Notes: generated by a model from the letters alone, not told the origin. A stretch of 64,000 bases of DNA from Synaphobranchus kaupii (GCA_029718625.1 CM056376.1:77437386-77501385), one strand, 5' to 3'. Counted from the stretch's first letter, positions 21,336 to 33,511 are shown. Translations and numbers: made by a program.

Positions 21336-23985
21336 CTGATCACAGGTCACTTGGTTGCGGCAGGGGCGTTTCACTATTTACAGGTGTGAAAAGCATGAGT
21401 ATGCAACTTCAAATAGGCATATCATCGACAAAACTGTATTCAAACTTCACTGTAGCCTGTCCTTAACTTCGCAACACGAGTGACACTATTGCTTGTTCCA
21501 CTGACTTCAGCAGTTGCCAACTGAAATGAGTTAGAAAGAGAAGAGGCAACTATTCCCAGTACTTCCTCATGTTTAGGAAAAGTCACAAACTTATGGACAA
21601 ATCACAAATCATGTAGCACTTTCAATCCATGCTGTCAAGTTGTCAGGAAGCCCAATATTGCAGAACTTGTAGTCTTGCAGTAAACACTAAACAGATACAA
21701 AATAAGGCAAACTGTATGTAAAAAATCCATTAGAACATGGCTTGATTGATTTGTCTCTTAATACGTATATACGTGTAGTTAAATGCACCGTTTGATTCGA
21801 AAATACAAATTTGCTTAGTACAGAATTTGAATTTGACAACTGTCAATACTTTTGCATGTAACTGTACATGAAGCAATCTGTTCATTAAATACAGAGCATT
21901 TAGCTCAATGCATGTTTACATCAGCACACGGAGAAGCACATGCATTTACATCAGCTGTTGTAACAGACTGCTCTCAGATGCTCATAATACAAGTTTATTG
22001 AATTTATAACAAATCCAGCTGACAAACAGCATTTGGCATAAGGCTTGGTCTTTAATTGCTTAACAAGTTTACAAGGTTAGCAAAAAGCCAGCAGCATGAC
22101 AATATTGGGGAAAAAAAACTGGACAGAAACTATGTGAGGCGTGCATGTGTAGGAGATAGGAGCACATGGGGAGGTCAGATAAAAAGAAAATGTCAGAAAC
22201 TTGTGGAACAATACAATACACCAGAATCAGTATTAAAAGTCTTAACAGTTTAAATGGTTTCTATCAGGTTCCAACCAAAGAAAACAATTGAAGAGTATTT
22301 AGGCTTTTTTTATTGTCAGTCTGGGCTACATTGCCAAACAACAATGATACAAAGATAGTTAGCTCAAGGCAAATTAAAATTCTGTTTGTTAAGTGCATTC
22401 ACAGAGGAAAACAACACTGTAGATGCTATTTGTGCCCTATTCCCTCCCCCTAATCACTATGTCTATTCAATAATGTTTCTCAATACCAAGCGAGCCTGAT
22501 GTCAGCAAGGGATAGTGCCTGTAGGCATTCCACTGCGACCTCAAAAGCAATTTAAGTACTTTTTTGGGTTGTGCTTTGGTACCAGCCTACCAGGGTGTGA
22601 AATGAACACCTGCCACCAACCAAATGCTGGCAAAATTTTGATTATGGCTGATAATATTTTCTACTCTAGCAGCCATTTGGTAGATAACCAATCCGGTTGC
22701 GTTATATTGTAAAAGGTAATGTGACTGGTAAAATGTTGAAAATAGCTGGTGATTTTTAGAATCCATAAGCCACTCTGGCCAGTGGGTAAAAAAGTTAATT
22801 TCATGCCCTGTTTGGTACCCTACATTACATTGGGATTCCTGAACCAAATGGAAACTTTGCAAAGCAAGCTTCCGCCAAATGAGCTCTGTTCTTAAAACGC
22901 AGGTCCACTGATCATCACAAATTCAGCTTCAAGCTGGAAGATGAGGCCATCGATTTGCAAAACCTGCAAATTGATGCGTTGGGCTGCATCAGCACTCCAC
23001 TGTACTTCCTTGCTGGAACATTTAGCCAAACATAAGAACTTTCCCCTGATCTAGATTAAGGTGCTGTGCAATGGCAGTCCCATATGCAGCACAAACCTGC
23101 TCTCCAGAAAGGACCTGGGCCTGTTGAGCACATTTTACTTTTTTAAATTGTTTTCCTCAACTTTTTGTATTTTATTAGCTTTGTGTAACCTTCTCGCTTA
23201 ATTATGTTTGGTTCTATATGGTGATCTTCAGTAAACGCCCACCCATTCATTGGCTAGTCCATAATATCTAACACTCTACAACACTATGGCCCTCATGCTT
23301 TCACATTAACTCAAAAAAGAGCCCTGGTATATTCACCATTTGCTTTTTATAGAGTGGGCTAAGGCGTTTAGGCAGCAAATCTGATATATTGATTAAAGTG
23401 GTCATATGAGTGGATTCCTTCAGAAATACAGTGTAACTGCACAGAAGAGAAATTAATAACTGAGTCTGGCAATAAATATGACTAAAGAACATCTGCAGAA
23501 GTACATAAAAATGAAGTGTGCAAGGTTTCCCCTACACATGGGGATTAATGCTCAAGCTAATAAATCAGTGAGCAATTAAATGATAACGTCTCGCACTGGA
23601 AGGATCATTCACATGGAACATTCCATTAGGCTATACTATACATGATGCACAAGAATCTCATAATTGCACCATGAGGTCCGAATAAATTGATGCAATTTAC
23701 AATACAATACTGATCTTTTTCAGTGAACTGTATTTGAAAGTATGAAAAACATACTTTCTTTTGGATAGACTTTCTTCTGCATCTATTTGAGTTTTCAACC
23801 TGTTCTTAGTTTCAGACTCTTTCCAGTAACTTGTGAATGACCATACATACTGATGGCCGTATGAATGTATTCATCACTCAAGACACAGTCCGAAAAACAA
23901 ATAAATATTGAAAAACAAAGGTGTCCAATGCTTTTTCAGTGTAAATGCAGGTTGATGGGAGATCCATACCCCCACACTCCACACC
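21336..23985. other. Non-coding, no assigned elements
   Basis: No coding motif and no transposon ends identified. At 22479 a TGTTTCTCAATACCAAG word also occurs at 36421, hinting at a shared dispersed repeat, but the similarity is short. Confidence 0.4.
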
Positions 23986-23987
23986 CC

Positions 23988-24055
<68 letters not shown>
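23988..24055. repeat. (CA)n microsatellite
   Basis: About 33 uninterrupted CA dinucleotides. Confidence 0.98.
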
Positions 24056-24057
<2 letters not shown>

Positions 24058-24850
24058 AAGACATCAAGAAGCCTGTCATGTGATCATGCCAAATTCCTTC
24101 ACTCCTCTAGCCCTCTGTGGCATTCTTCTCCAAACCGACCCAGTCGCCAGGCAACCGAGCACTCCTATTATGGCCAGCTGGTCTTTTTTATTTTGAAAAT
24201 GTGGCCCCTGCTAGCGCCTGAACTTTTCATTTCAAACAGGGGAGAGAAAGTTTACTTTAACTCCCACACCACGTTCAGCACTGGTGACTGGGGGCAGGGA
24301 CCTCCGGGCCTTGCACTATCTGCGGAAATGGCCCAGAGCAAAGTGAGGCTTCAACTTCAGCTGAAGAGATGACTTGTATCAAAATAAAAAAAAATATGAA
24401 AGCTTGAACTGCTTAAATTTCACGAGCAGCTATATGTTGTTATTGTTCTTGCTGTTGGTATTACTACTACCAACCCACAAATACTAATACTAATGGATTT
24501 CCAGAACTGGCCACTTAGTGGCACTATAAAGAAAACCAAAATTGCAATCTGTAAATGTTTACACTCCGTTTGACCAAGAGACTTGTAAGGAAAGATCCCA
24601 TTCCTCACAAAGAACAAATTTGACAAAAGGATCTCCTCTATATAAAGAAAGCTGTTAAATGAAAAAACAATGTAAGTCACTGAACTTGCAGTGGTGCATG
24701 TTGCCACGTAACTTGGCATTCACACTGACCGTCACAGCTTGAAACCAGACCCAAAACATGTTGACACTATAGTTCCAAATAATAATTAAAAAAAATGACA
24801 AAATCATTGTTACTTCAGACACTTATTTTTTCTTTAAATTCATTAAATTC
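24056..24850. other. Non-coding
   Basis: No gene or repeat assigned. The ORF on the minus strand at 24420-24719 has no recognisable motif. Confidence 0.4.
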
Positions 24851-25175
24851 CCCCCGTTTTTCCCAATTTGGTAGCCAATTATACCCTAATACGATTCAAT
24901 TCCCTATTTACTGCTGAGAATTTGCCGGTAGACAGGAGCCTTTCTCCAAGCGTGGCTCCTCGTCCCCGTAACCCCCGTACTACATGGGGCGGCTGTGCAC
25001 GACGATTCTCCCCACTGAGACCCACCCAACCTCCCCAGGAGTGGCCGTCCAATTTGCCACTCCCTCAAAGCACCAGCCATACTCGGATCTGGCAGGACAT
25101 GGATGCGAACCCTGGTCCCCGGTGTGTAACTGCATTGACTGACTGAAAGGCCAATGCTTTTACCATGGCTCTAAT
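24851..25175 (-). repeat. Probable tRNA-related SINE
   Basis: Read on the minus strand, the right end gives GCCATGGTAAAAGCATTGGC (A-box region) and GACCAGGGTTCGCATCC (B box), followed by a GC-richer body running to about 24851. The tRNA-like head plus a unique body fits a fish SINE. The head is degenerate. Confidence 0.5.
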
Positions 25176-26246
25176 TCAGAGATTTAAAACTTGGTATAGG
25201 TGCGATCAATTACACCATCAAGAACAAATCTGAAAAATTTCAATACACGTCCATATTATATACAGTTAAACGGAAGTGTCAACAAAGTATAATATGGAGT
25301 AAACAACACTAAGGACATCCATAAAAATTATGTGAGACTTCACATAAGGGTTCACTGTACACAAGGGATGAGCCTGAATATTTGGGTAGTTGTGGTGTAC
25401 ATTTTCAATTAAAGAGATATATATTCCTTGGCACACAGAAAATTGGGATTAATAAACCTTGGCACAATAGTATAACCACCCACTCATACAATAGTACAAT
25501 CATTAAACCAGGGTTCAACAATAGTGCTTGCTTGCAGCAAGTGAAACCGGGTGTCGGGCCACTTGCTCGATCAACCATTTGGCAATTCTGGACTAATTCA
25601 CAATTCATTGGCACCACTAAGCTAGGACTGGGGTTGGGGAGACATGTGTCACATTGGTTACTGAGAACCAAATCATAGAATTGGAATAATAGTTTAGTAG
25701 ACTTTTGACCTCTGAAAGAGCAGCATAATCAAACTACTGTTGAAACATACATAGCAAATACAATGGCGCTTCACGTTAGCTCATATTGAATCTCATCCCT
25801 TCTTAAGGATTAGGTGAAACTAATAAAGCATAGTACACCAGCATAGAGCACAGGCAATGTTACTGCTTGTCATTTCACTATTTTTTCACAAATTAACATT
25901 TGTCACTATTTTTATTGACACTCTCCCGTGTGTTCCCCTACCATAGACATTAGTGGGTGATTACTGGGCCGCACCCATGCACCCAGCCCCGGGGTTCTAG
26001 ATCTGCCACATTTCAAGTTAAATCAACTCGCTACTCAAACTACAGCCAAGTTTTCAAATACAAAGTTGCAAAAGTAGCCACAGAGCGGACTTCAAAAGCA
26101 AATACTGTAACCTACTGTATTTAGAGCGCAAATCACAAAAAAGCGCCACATGATGGGTATAGATCGGACAAATTTCAAATGCGTTCAGAGGATACAATGG
26201 CAGAAAGAATGGGGAGGACAAATGTACTTTAGCCATGGATTAAGAA
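25176..26246. other. Non-coding
   Basis: No confident gene. Short ORFs on both strands at 25382-25678 overlap each other and lack motifs. Confidence 0.4.
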
Positions 26247-26514
26247 ACTAAAGAGGAGTTATGATTTTATTCAATGATGTTGATTTTAAGGCACGTGATA
26301 TGAAAACAGATCTGGAAGGAAGATGGCTCATACTTAGTATTGAGATCAATGAGAAACTAATTGCTCGTCAATATTTATGGACCAAATGCTGACTCATGGT
26401 TGGAGATTATAACACAGTGTAAAATATCTCTTTAGACAGAAAGGGTAATAATTGTCAACTCTCACCCAAACTTATACAAAGAGATCTCAAATATTATGAA
26501 CAAGCTAGACTTGA
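26247..26514 (+). pseudogene. L1-type LINE endonuclease fragment
   Basis: The plus strand reads RGVMILFNDVDF, then DLEGRWLILSIEINEKLI, then VGDYNTV, stop, NISLDRKGNN and QLSPKLIQRDLKYY. These are the C-terminal half of an L1 ORF2 apurinic-type endonuclease (the catalytic-region GDYN motif is visible). At least one in-frame stop and one gap are present. It is cut off on the right by the Harbinger-like sequence at 26515. Confidence 0.72.
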
Positions 26515-26848
26515 GGGGTGTACTATGAAGCAAGATTAAGGGGATAGGAGATAAATTAAGCTTCAACCCTGGGCTTTCTGTATCATGAAGCCAACTCACT
26601 TTTAATCGGGGTATATTGCAATGGCAATTTAGTCTGCACGGCTAACCTGCTCCGTGGCAGGTTATGTTCAGGCTATCGGATTGAAGCATATAAAAGCAAC
26701 GCCTGTTGACCAATCAACTCCTTGGCTTTGGAAAAAGGTGTCTCCATTCCGAAGGATCCCGTAGAAATGCAGATAGTGAGGGAATCTCTTCGCAGGGCGA
26801 GATTATTGAGTTCTGCAAAAGATTTTCTGAGTTCCGGAAAATGCTTTA
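26515..26848 (+). mobile_element. PIF/Harbinger 5' end with transposase N-terminus
   Basis: Starts GGGGTGTACTATGAAGCAAG, a Harbinger-type end in fish. About 240 bases in, it reads DPVEMQIVRESLRRARLL (26755-26805), which matches the N-terminus of HARBI1-type nucleases. It is truncated at about 26848 by another repeat end, so nothing of the catalytic domain remains. Confidence 0.62.
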
Positions 26849-26929
26849 TAGTTAAATTTGAAATGGTCGATCGATCAAATTATTAACGGCAATTAATCGA
26901 TCAACGATTAATCGTTAACACCCCTAATA
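26849..26929. repeat. hAT-like repeat end
   Basis: GTTAAATTTGAAATGGTC, ATCGATCAAATTATTAACG and TAATCGTTAACACCCCTAA. The same right end, slightly diverged, occurs at 27900-27950. Confidence 0.5.
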
Positions 26930-27015
26930 GGAAACGCATTAGGGAGGGGAGTTTCCCTTTCCCGATATGTATTTTTGCATCTAAAATGCCGTTGGTCTCG
27001 CTGGCTACATATGTA

Positions 27016-27110
27016 CAGTTGTGTTCAAAAAAATAGCAGTACAACATCAGTAACCTGATGAACCAGTTATTAGTAGTAGTGATATTTCTGCATGGCAAAT
27101 AATTTACTTG
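27016..27110 (+). repeat. Tc1/mariner left-end fragment
   Basis: After a TA at 27014-27015 comes CAGTTGTGTTCAAAAAAATA, a known type of fish Tc1/mariner terminal repeat. No right end was found. Confidence 0.5.
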
Positions 27111-27111
27111 T

Positions 27112-27952
27112 AGATTAGGGTTGCAAATTCTAAGGAATTTCCTTGATCGATAGTCGTCAACGTTAATGAACAATCAATCGATCAATCGATCAATCGATAA
27201 CAAAACAGCTAAAAATAGCTTATGACATAAAATACAAAATGCATGTTTTTTTCCTAAATCAAAGCTTTATTGAAACATTTGAGAAATACGCCTGTTTCAT
27301 AGCATAACACAAATATAATTATGAACGCTGTTTTGTTTTAAGTATGATATTTTAATAAGACTCGGGAAATTGCGCTCACTCTTCGAGGCGAATCAGTGAC
27401 TAACACGTACGTCTATGACATATACAAAAATAAGATGAGCCTTAATTAAAAACTTAAATTTGCAAAATGATTATGAATAAAGATAAATAACGTTTTTGAA
27501 AACAGCGCTATAATAGGTTCCCTCTTGAAATGAGAAAGCTACGACAAACTACGACAGCTCAGGCCTCAGTTTAAAACTTAAACTGCATAAGTGCAGTAAA
27601 TACCTAGGCCTGCTGATTTTTATTTAAGAATATAAGCATGTTTACGTTATCAGGGGTGAGTCGGTGTGCGCAGTCGGTTTACAGCGAGACCAGCTGCTGA
27701 AAATACGCGTTCCGATGGGACCGATGTCCCAGACACGCATAAGTAGCGTGCTTTATGGTCGAGTGAGTCTTCTTCTGTGTAAAGTTAATAACATGTTTTC
27801 TAATTTCAGTGCGCGCACCCCCTTGTGTTTAACTTAATGATTGCATTTCACCAACAGCTCCAATTGACACAATTAAGATGAGTAAAATAGTTCAATTTGA
27901 TCGTTAAATTTGAAATGGTCAATCGATCAAATTATTAACGCCAATTAATAAT
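27112..27952. mobile_element. hAT-like non-autonomous element
   Basis: The left part holds repeated ATCGATCA (27172-27200). The right part (GTTAAATTTGAAATGGTCAATCG) matches the family at 26849-26929. Borders are approximate and no coding sequence is seen. Confidence 0.4.
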
Positions 27953-27954
27953 AA

Positions 27955-29322
27955 TGGTGATTTTCGAGGTCACCCTGTGCCCATACGAGTGGACATATAC
28001 ATCCCATATTGTATTATCTATAGGTGTATGTCTATGGTCACAAGCAAGTACAGGCTAATCAATTCATTTGTAAAGGAATGACATCCATCTAAAGTTGGGT
28101 CCAGGTGAAAGAAAGTCAAAAACACAACCGTCCGTCTTGTCAATGGATCACCAGTTAAAACCTTTTTCTGAAATTTACACCGTTAAACAGATATATTAGA
28201 TCTACTCATCAACTAAATTTCAGCTTTGGTACTCAACTCCTTCATGGTTAGATAGCATTTTGAAAAGTACACATATTTTAACATATCGGGAATTCACATA
28301 AGTCTTAAGAGTTACGTTACTACTTAAGTGTCAAATTATGTATCAAACATCAAACAGAATAGTAAATGTACTTTAAACCATACACTATAAATGTTAAATT
28401 ACCACATTCTGCCATATAGATGTGTACAGTTTGTCGTTCACTTGATAAATGCTGGCAGTTTGCCTTGAATGTTATTGAAGTCGTTAACAGTTAGTCTGTA
28501 GTGACGGCCTCCACATCCCTGCAGCTCTGGAGCACTGATGACACAAACTACGTCCTTGAATGGTACCCAGCACTCACTATGGACATCTTGGGGCCAGGAG
28601 AGTGCATTTGAGTTCTTTGCTCTTCTCATGAACTTTACAACGACATCATGTTGCTCCTCTGATCGCTCCACGATAGTGCCAATGTTCACCGATGGGATCT
28701 CAATTCTTGAATGATAGAGCTAGAATGAAATTGACCAAATATTGTTGCCTGGTAATGGGAAATCCCATCATTGCGTAATGGGTTATCCCTGTATTTACCT
28801 GAGTTTAACTGTTTTAACTGTCCACATGGTGATCCATTGACAAGACGGACGGTTGTGTTTTTGACTTTTTTTCACCCGGACCCAACTTTGGATGGATGTC
28901 ATTCCTTTACAAATGAATTGATTAGCCTGTACTTGCTTGTGACCATAGACATACACCTATAGATAATACATCTGTGATATGGGATGTATATGTCCACTCG
29001 TATGGGCACAGGGTGACCTCGGAAATCACCAAAAACATATGCGACTGAACAAAGTGGCTCCTTTGGGTGCATATAACTTGAAAAGGGAAGGGGGTACAAA
29101 TAATATGCTTCCAAATTCTGAAAAAATCACATTCGCGCGTCTTCACGACTCGCAAGCGCGAAAAACGGAGGTTTTGAGCAAATTTCAGGAGGCCATATCT
29201 CGGAAACGACATGGTGTATGAGGCAAATTTTTTGTGTGTGTTCATTTTTCATTATGATGGAGTTTCATCAAAATCTGAGAGGGCCATGCAGGGACCACTG
29301 GTTGCTTTGACATGGAATGACC
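27955..29322 (-). mobile_element. Deleted DNA transposon with long inverted arms
   Basis: Left arm 27955-28165 (5'-truncated) and right arm 28800-29322 are inverted copies. For example GGGTCATTCC-type ends, GTGACCATAGACATACACC and its complement, and CAACCGTCCGTCTTGTCAA and its complement. The right end reads GACATGGAATGACCC. Between the arms lies about 630 bp holding a small minus-strand ORF. The layout (long TIRs, internal coding remnant) is that of an internally deleted DNA transposon. Superfamily is not established; Kolobok-like is a guess. Confidence 0.65.
28438..28689 (-). CDS. C-terminal fragment of a transposon protein, unknown
   Basis: An 83-codon minus-strand frame ending in a stop at 28438-28440. 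It includes EEQHDVVVKFMRRAKNSNAL, SWPQDVHSECWVPFKDVVCV and ISAPELQGCGGRHYRL. The block 'VVKFM…SWPQD…CWVPFKDVVCVI' resembles short beta-rich tails seen at the end of uncharacterised fish transposon ORFs. The frame is intact while the surrounding element is deleted, so this may be the last exon of the original protein. No start is convincing; the first methionine falls after possible acceptor sequence. I do not know its function. Confidence 0.5.
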   Translation of the reverse strand: MNIGTIVERSEEQHDVVVKFMRRAKNSNALSWPQDVHSECWVPFKDVVCVISAPELQGCGGRHYRLTVNDFNNIQGKLPAFIK

Positions 29323-29401
29323 CTAAAGTCTTCTCCAGCACATCCCAAAGACTTTCAATGGGGTTAAGGTCAGGACTTTGGTAGCCAATTCATGTGTGAA
29401 A

Positions 29402-29640
29402 ATTACATTACATTACATTACAGGCATTTAGCAGACGCTCTTATCCAGAGCGACTTACACAACTTTTTAGCATTTCTTTTACATATATTACCCATTTATA
29501 CAGCTGGATATATACTGAAGCGATTCAGGTTAAGTACCTTGCTCAAGGGTACAACGGCAGTGTCCTACCTGGGAATCGAACCAGCAACCTTTCAGTTACA
29601 AGGCCAGTTCCTTAACCATTATACTACACTGCCGCCCTAT
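29402..29640 (-). repeat. V-SINE: tRNA head, L2-type tail
   Basis: On the minus strand: GGGCGGCAGTGTAGTATAAT, then the A-box region ATAATGGTTAAGG, the B box GGTTCGATTCC, the body TACCCTTGAGCAAGGTACTT, and the tail GTCGCTCTGGATAAGAGCG then TCTGCTAAATG and TGTAA repeats. This is the layout of fish V-SINEs: a tRNA-derived head, a conserved centre, and an L2-like 3' tail used for LINE-driven mobilisation. It appears full length and little diverged. Confidence 0.9.
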
Positions 29641-30194
29641 ATACTTGTTTCCATATAAGATTAGATAATGATCTGGTATTATTGGGCATAAATAGAGTTG
29701 TCCTCCTATAAGATGAGGGGGGTGGAGGTGGGTTTCGAATGTAATAAAATTATCTTATCCACTAACAGTGGCGTTTTTACATTAGGGGCAGGTGGGGCAG
29801 TGCCCCACCAGACGTGGCGCTGTCGTGCAAGAACGTTGTGGCAAAATGTATTTTATATTTAATACAAAACAGTGATTCAATCGTGAAATTGGCGTGTATA
29901 AATATAATCAGATCAAAAACGTCTACGACATAAAAAAAGCCAAGTTACTCACGCATAGCCTACATAGCGCTGTCTATAAGTCCTTAATTTCAACTTGCAA
30001 AAACTAGGCCTGCCTTTAAAAGTATTGATATCAAAATGTGGCCAAGTTACAACTAACAATATTGCCTATCGTACCTCACACTAAATAAACTAGCTCTATT
30101 CCAAAGCAATGCTATCCAAACTTTCCTAAATTATTTAATGTAACTTGGCCCTGTAATTTATTAAAAGTATTCCTCATGCTCCCTGAATCACACA
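29641..30194. other. Unassigned insertion, short perfect hairpin
   Basis: Holds GGTGGGGCAGTGCCCCACC at about 29791-29809, a 9-bp perfect inverted repeat around one G. Otherwise AT-rich with no frame. Confidence 0.4.
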
Positions 30195-30400
30195 CTCACA
30201 ATTTGAGCCCGATGAATCTTGGCATTGTCGTCCTGGAATATGCCCATTGATGGGATAACCTGGTCAGTCAGTACATTCAGGTACTCAGCTGGCTGCATAA
30301 CGTTGCTGAGCCTAGATCTGACCAATTGAAGCAACCCCAAATCATAACACTGCTTCCAGAGGCTTGTACAGTGGGCACTATGCATGACGGGTGCAACCGT

Positions 30401-31089
30401 GACTTTTTTTTTTGGCCAGGCAATGTATAAAACTAGACACAGGGTAACAGTGGGTTATATATATTTGTGGGATAAACACAACCAAGGTTATTGCAATGTG
30501 CAGGTGACAGTTTTAAAATGGGATATTTAGTCCAAATTTTGGCCATCATGCCCACTTGGAGGGACGATGTCTCATAGTGATTTTTTGGAAGGTCTACGTC
30601 CCTAGTATTAGAAAATGTATGATAGCCTTGCAGCAATGGTAGCTTTCTATGTGCTATCACTAGTTTTTTCATCCCTCCATCATTATTTGTTTTTCATGTT
30701 TTTTCATTCATTTTTCAATTAAAACTCATATAAAAAATAGTTAACCAATGCAGAATATGATGTCAAATGTGAAGGAATTTTCTGTTTTACAATGTGTGTG
30801 TATTAACATAGAGACAATCACATGATTATTATTAAGCATTTATTATAGTTTTGATTATTAGTAGATCAATTATATTGAATTAAGTAATTAAAGATGTACT
30901 CTCTGCAAACACTGAGCAGGCCTATCTGTGCCTCTCTGTGTATCTCTCTGTGTCTTTGTCCTTCAGTTTCTGCAGAGACAGGCAGTCTGTGAGATTTGTG
31001 TGTTTCTGTTTTCTGTTGAACATTTCTAAACTCAGTGGCAACACTGAAGGTTATTTATAATGTAAACATTGGATAATGAGGTGTTATTG
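30401..31089. other. Non-coding, left flank or U3 of the retrovirus
   Basis: No coding sequence. The start of the 5' LTR is probably somewhere in this interval, but the 3' LTR has lost its U3, so the border cannot be set by comparison. Confidence 0.4.
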
Positions 31090-31374
31090 AAGATTAACAC
31101 CTCGGCCTCTCCCATTAGTTATTTGCTTGGAATACACCCCTTGTGGCAAATCAATAGAGATTGTGTATAAATGTCTTCTGTATTCTGTTTTCAAGTCAGA
31201 GTGATCTGGTAAGATAGATCCTCTCATTCTGAGAGTGATCTGGTAAGATCCTCGCACTATGGTTTATCTCCAAATAAACTGAACTACTTTTTCTTATTCT
31301 ATTACATGGTTTTGTTTGAGGTTCTGTTTGGACAGACTTGCTCACTGTGTGTTAAAAGGGAAAAATCCACGACA
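31090..31374 (+). repeat. 5' LTR of the retrovirus (3' portion)
   Basis: Contains a TATA box (TATAAA, 31166-31171), a polyadenylation signal AATAAA (31273-31278), and ends CCACGACA at 31374. An 18-bp block GAGTGATCTGGTAAGAT occurs twice (about 31198 and 31225). Left border not determined. Confidence 0.7.
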
Positions 31375-31377
31375 ATA

Positions 31378-31396
31378 TGGCGTAGTCGGCAGGATT
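31378..31396 (+). promoter_or_regulatory. tRNA-Ser primer binding site
   Basis: TGGCGTAGTCGGCAGGATT lies three bases after the 5' LTR. It is complementary over 19 bases to the 3' end (with CCA) of vertebrate tRNA-Ser, so this provirus primed with tRNA-Ser. Confidence 0.85.
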
Positions 31397-31781
31397 GCGA
31401 ACTTGATTTTCTCTTACGCAGATTTCTCTCAAGTCGGAACGGCTTAGACAGTGCACTGCCGGGAGTTCAAACCCCGAGACCGCAACCCACCTTCTCAGAG
31501 AGAGGTAACTGTAATCAGTCACCTAGAGGAAGGACGGCGGTGACCGGACCGAGGAGAGTAAGACGTCTGTCTGGGGTGATCAATACGCAATCCATAGAAA
31601 GAGAATCACAGGTGAGCCGCCACAGCAAAATGTAATTTGAGGCTGTAGTGCGCTCAACTTAAGTTTGATTAGTGACCGACGGGTCCGTCACTCTGGTCAC
31701 TCTGTGGAGTGATTCAAACTGTGGAGGCTGTATGCTGCTCCTACCCATGGGCTAATATTTGTCTTTTTCTTTCTCTTGTAA

Positions 31782-32901
31782 TGAGCTTTAAAAATTTTGG
31801 TAATGTGGTATCATTTATTGTCAGTAAATGCAAATGATATACATGGACCAGTACAGGAGAGGCATTTTTGCAGAGGAGTTAATTATGGTTATATATATAT
31901 GATAGAGGTGATTGGTTAAAACAAAAAGAAAAGGCAGTAATAGAAGATAGTGAAGAATCTGAAACTGATTCTGACTAAAATTGGTGCACTAATAAAAAAA
32001 GAAAAAACTAGAACCTTAAAATTAATAAGGCATTGGTGGTGGGGCAAACACACGACAATGGGTTTGAAAACATTTTAAGGAACAGGACTCTGAATTTACG
32101 GGTCCAATGAAAATAATGCATGTCAAATATGGTCCGGCAACCACACACCAGCGTGATAAATGGCAAAAATTAGGTTTCCCTGAAAAAGGCTCTTTTAGCC
32201 TTAATCAGATTGATAACCTAAAAATGCGGCTGCGATTATATGAGGTTAAAAATAGTAATCTTAGGTTCAAATGGAAACCCGACTAGGATGCGGTAGATTT
32301 GTGGGAAAAATAATCAAAATTAAGGCAGGACAGACAGACTAAAAATGGGGAAAATAAAAATAAATCTACTGTGGAGAGACCGCGACAAGACAGTTCAGTG
32401 TTATCTCCTGTTATGCATTCCGACGGCTCTTTGTATCCCGATGTAACACAGCTTGCAAAGTTGAAACAAAATTAACTTGGATTTGGACTGCCCTGTGTGT
32501 CCTTCAGCCTAATTTTCCACTACTGTGAAACTGTTAATGATTTTCATGAGACTTACAGAAAGGCACAGTGGACTGGATTATAACCTGACAACAACGACAC
32601 CCTTACGCCATATGAGACCCAGCTGACCCACTGTTTCCTGGATGGCTTGGACAAACAGCTGGCAACAGCTACGGAAGCCGTGTTGGCTGGCAGGCTCGGC
32701 GACTGAGGGATGTTCTCCGTTATGCCGTTCACTGCGAAGAACAAGCCCGTGGACAGCAACAAGACTGCGACAAGTCGCGGCAGACGTAAAGGACGGGACC
32801 AAGGGAAAAGGCAGAGACCCAATTCCATGGTGGATTATGGTGTTTGCCGCAAATGCGGACAGAAGAGACATTGGGCTCACGGTTGTCGGCATCCCCGGTA
32901 A
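31782..32901 (+). pseudogene. Retroviral gag, broken
   Basis: A matrix-like start, MSFKNFGNVVSFIV, at 31782. Later segments are KIMHVKYGPATTHQRDKW and LKMRLRLYEVKNSNLRFKW, then a nucleocapsid zinc knuckle at 32845-32886 with spacing C-x2-C-x4-H-x4-C (CRKCGQKRHWAHGC), preceded by a basic stretch. Segments are in different frames with several stops. The capsid middle appears shortened. No product is possible. Confidence 0.75.
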
Positions 32902-33019
32902 TTGGGACACAGCCCCCCAAGAGAATGTCACTTTCTAAACTGGATTACCTGGACAATGAAGGTTTGAGGGGGGGGAGAACACGTATGCTGACGGTGGTGA
33001 GTCCACTGGTTTTCTGTAT

Positions 33020-33484
33020 CATACAGTTCCAAATGCCTTACTACTTTGGTCATTAAAAGTCCATGAGCGAGCATTAGACTTCATTGTGGATATGGGAGCT
33101 GATCGGTCTGTAATAGCAGCTAAATCATGGGGTTCAAAGTCCTTACAGGATTTCAATGCGGGCTCCACTATTACTTTGAAACATGCATTTCTATTCTCCC
33201 CTGTATGTCCGGTAAACCTGCTTGGCAGAGACTTAATGTGCAAATTGGGTCTGAGTGTGCAGTGTACTGATGACGGTTTAATTATTGACAGAGTTGCTAC
33301 GGCAGAAACTCCAGAAATGTTTTACTATGCTTGGGATCTGGACAGATCCTCAGTCACAGCTAAAGCCATACAAATGGCCAAAACTGAGTGGACAGGCACT
33401 GGCGACAGACTGACAGAATTACAACTACATGTAACAGCACATTTTAGTCGAGGTAGAGATTGGGAATTTGAAAAACAAAATTGA
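33020..33484 (+). pseudogene. Retroviral protease, active site altered
   Basis: Reads ALDFIVDMGADRSVI, then LLGRDLMCKLGL near the C-terminal part of the fold. The active-site triplet, normally D-[ST]-G, is D-M-G here, so the catalytic motif is damaged. The frame is open from 33086 to 33484 and then stops. Confidence 0.75.
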
Positions 33485-33511
33485 TACGGTGATTGTACAT
33501 TAAATTCTACA

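Larger units (their letters stand above)
29323..30400 (-). pseudogene. Tc1 transposase fragments split by insertions
   Basis: Minus strand. 30195-30385 reads [30 protein letters not shown] and [20 protein letters not shown], the region around the second catalytic aspartate (QDDNAKIH). 29330-29390 reads [18 protein letters not shown], with the catalytic glutamate. The two parts are separated by a V-SINE (29402-29640) and about 550 bp of other sequence. The right border of the element at 27955-29322 abuts it. Several insertions therefore landed in one dead Tc1 copy. Confidence 0.78.

Noticed and set aside
23945..24196. Long poly-His or poly-Thr open frames across CA repeats (also 45749-46133)
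   Set aside because: They are translations of (CA)n microsatellites and have no flanking coding signal.
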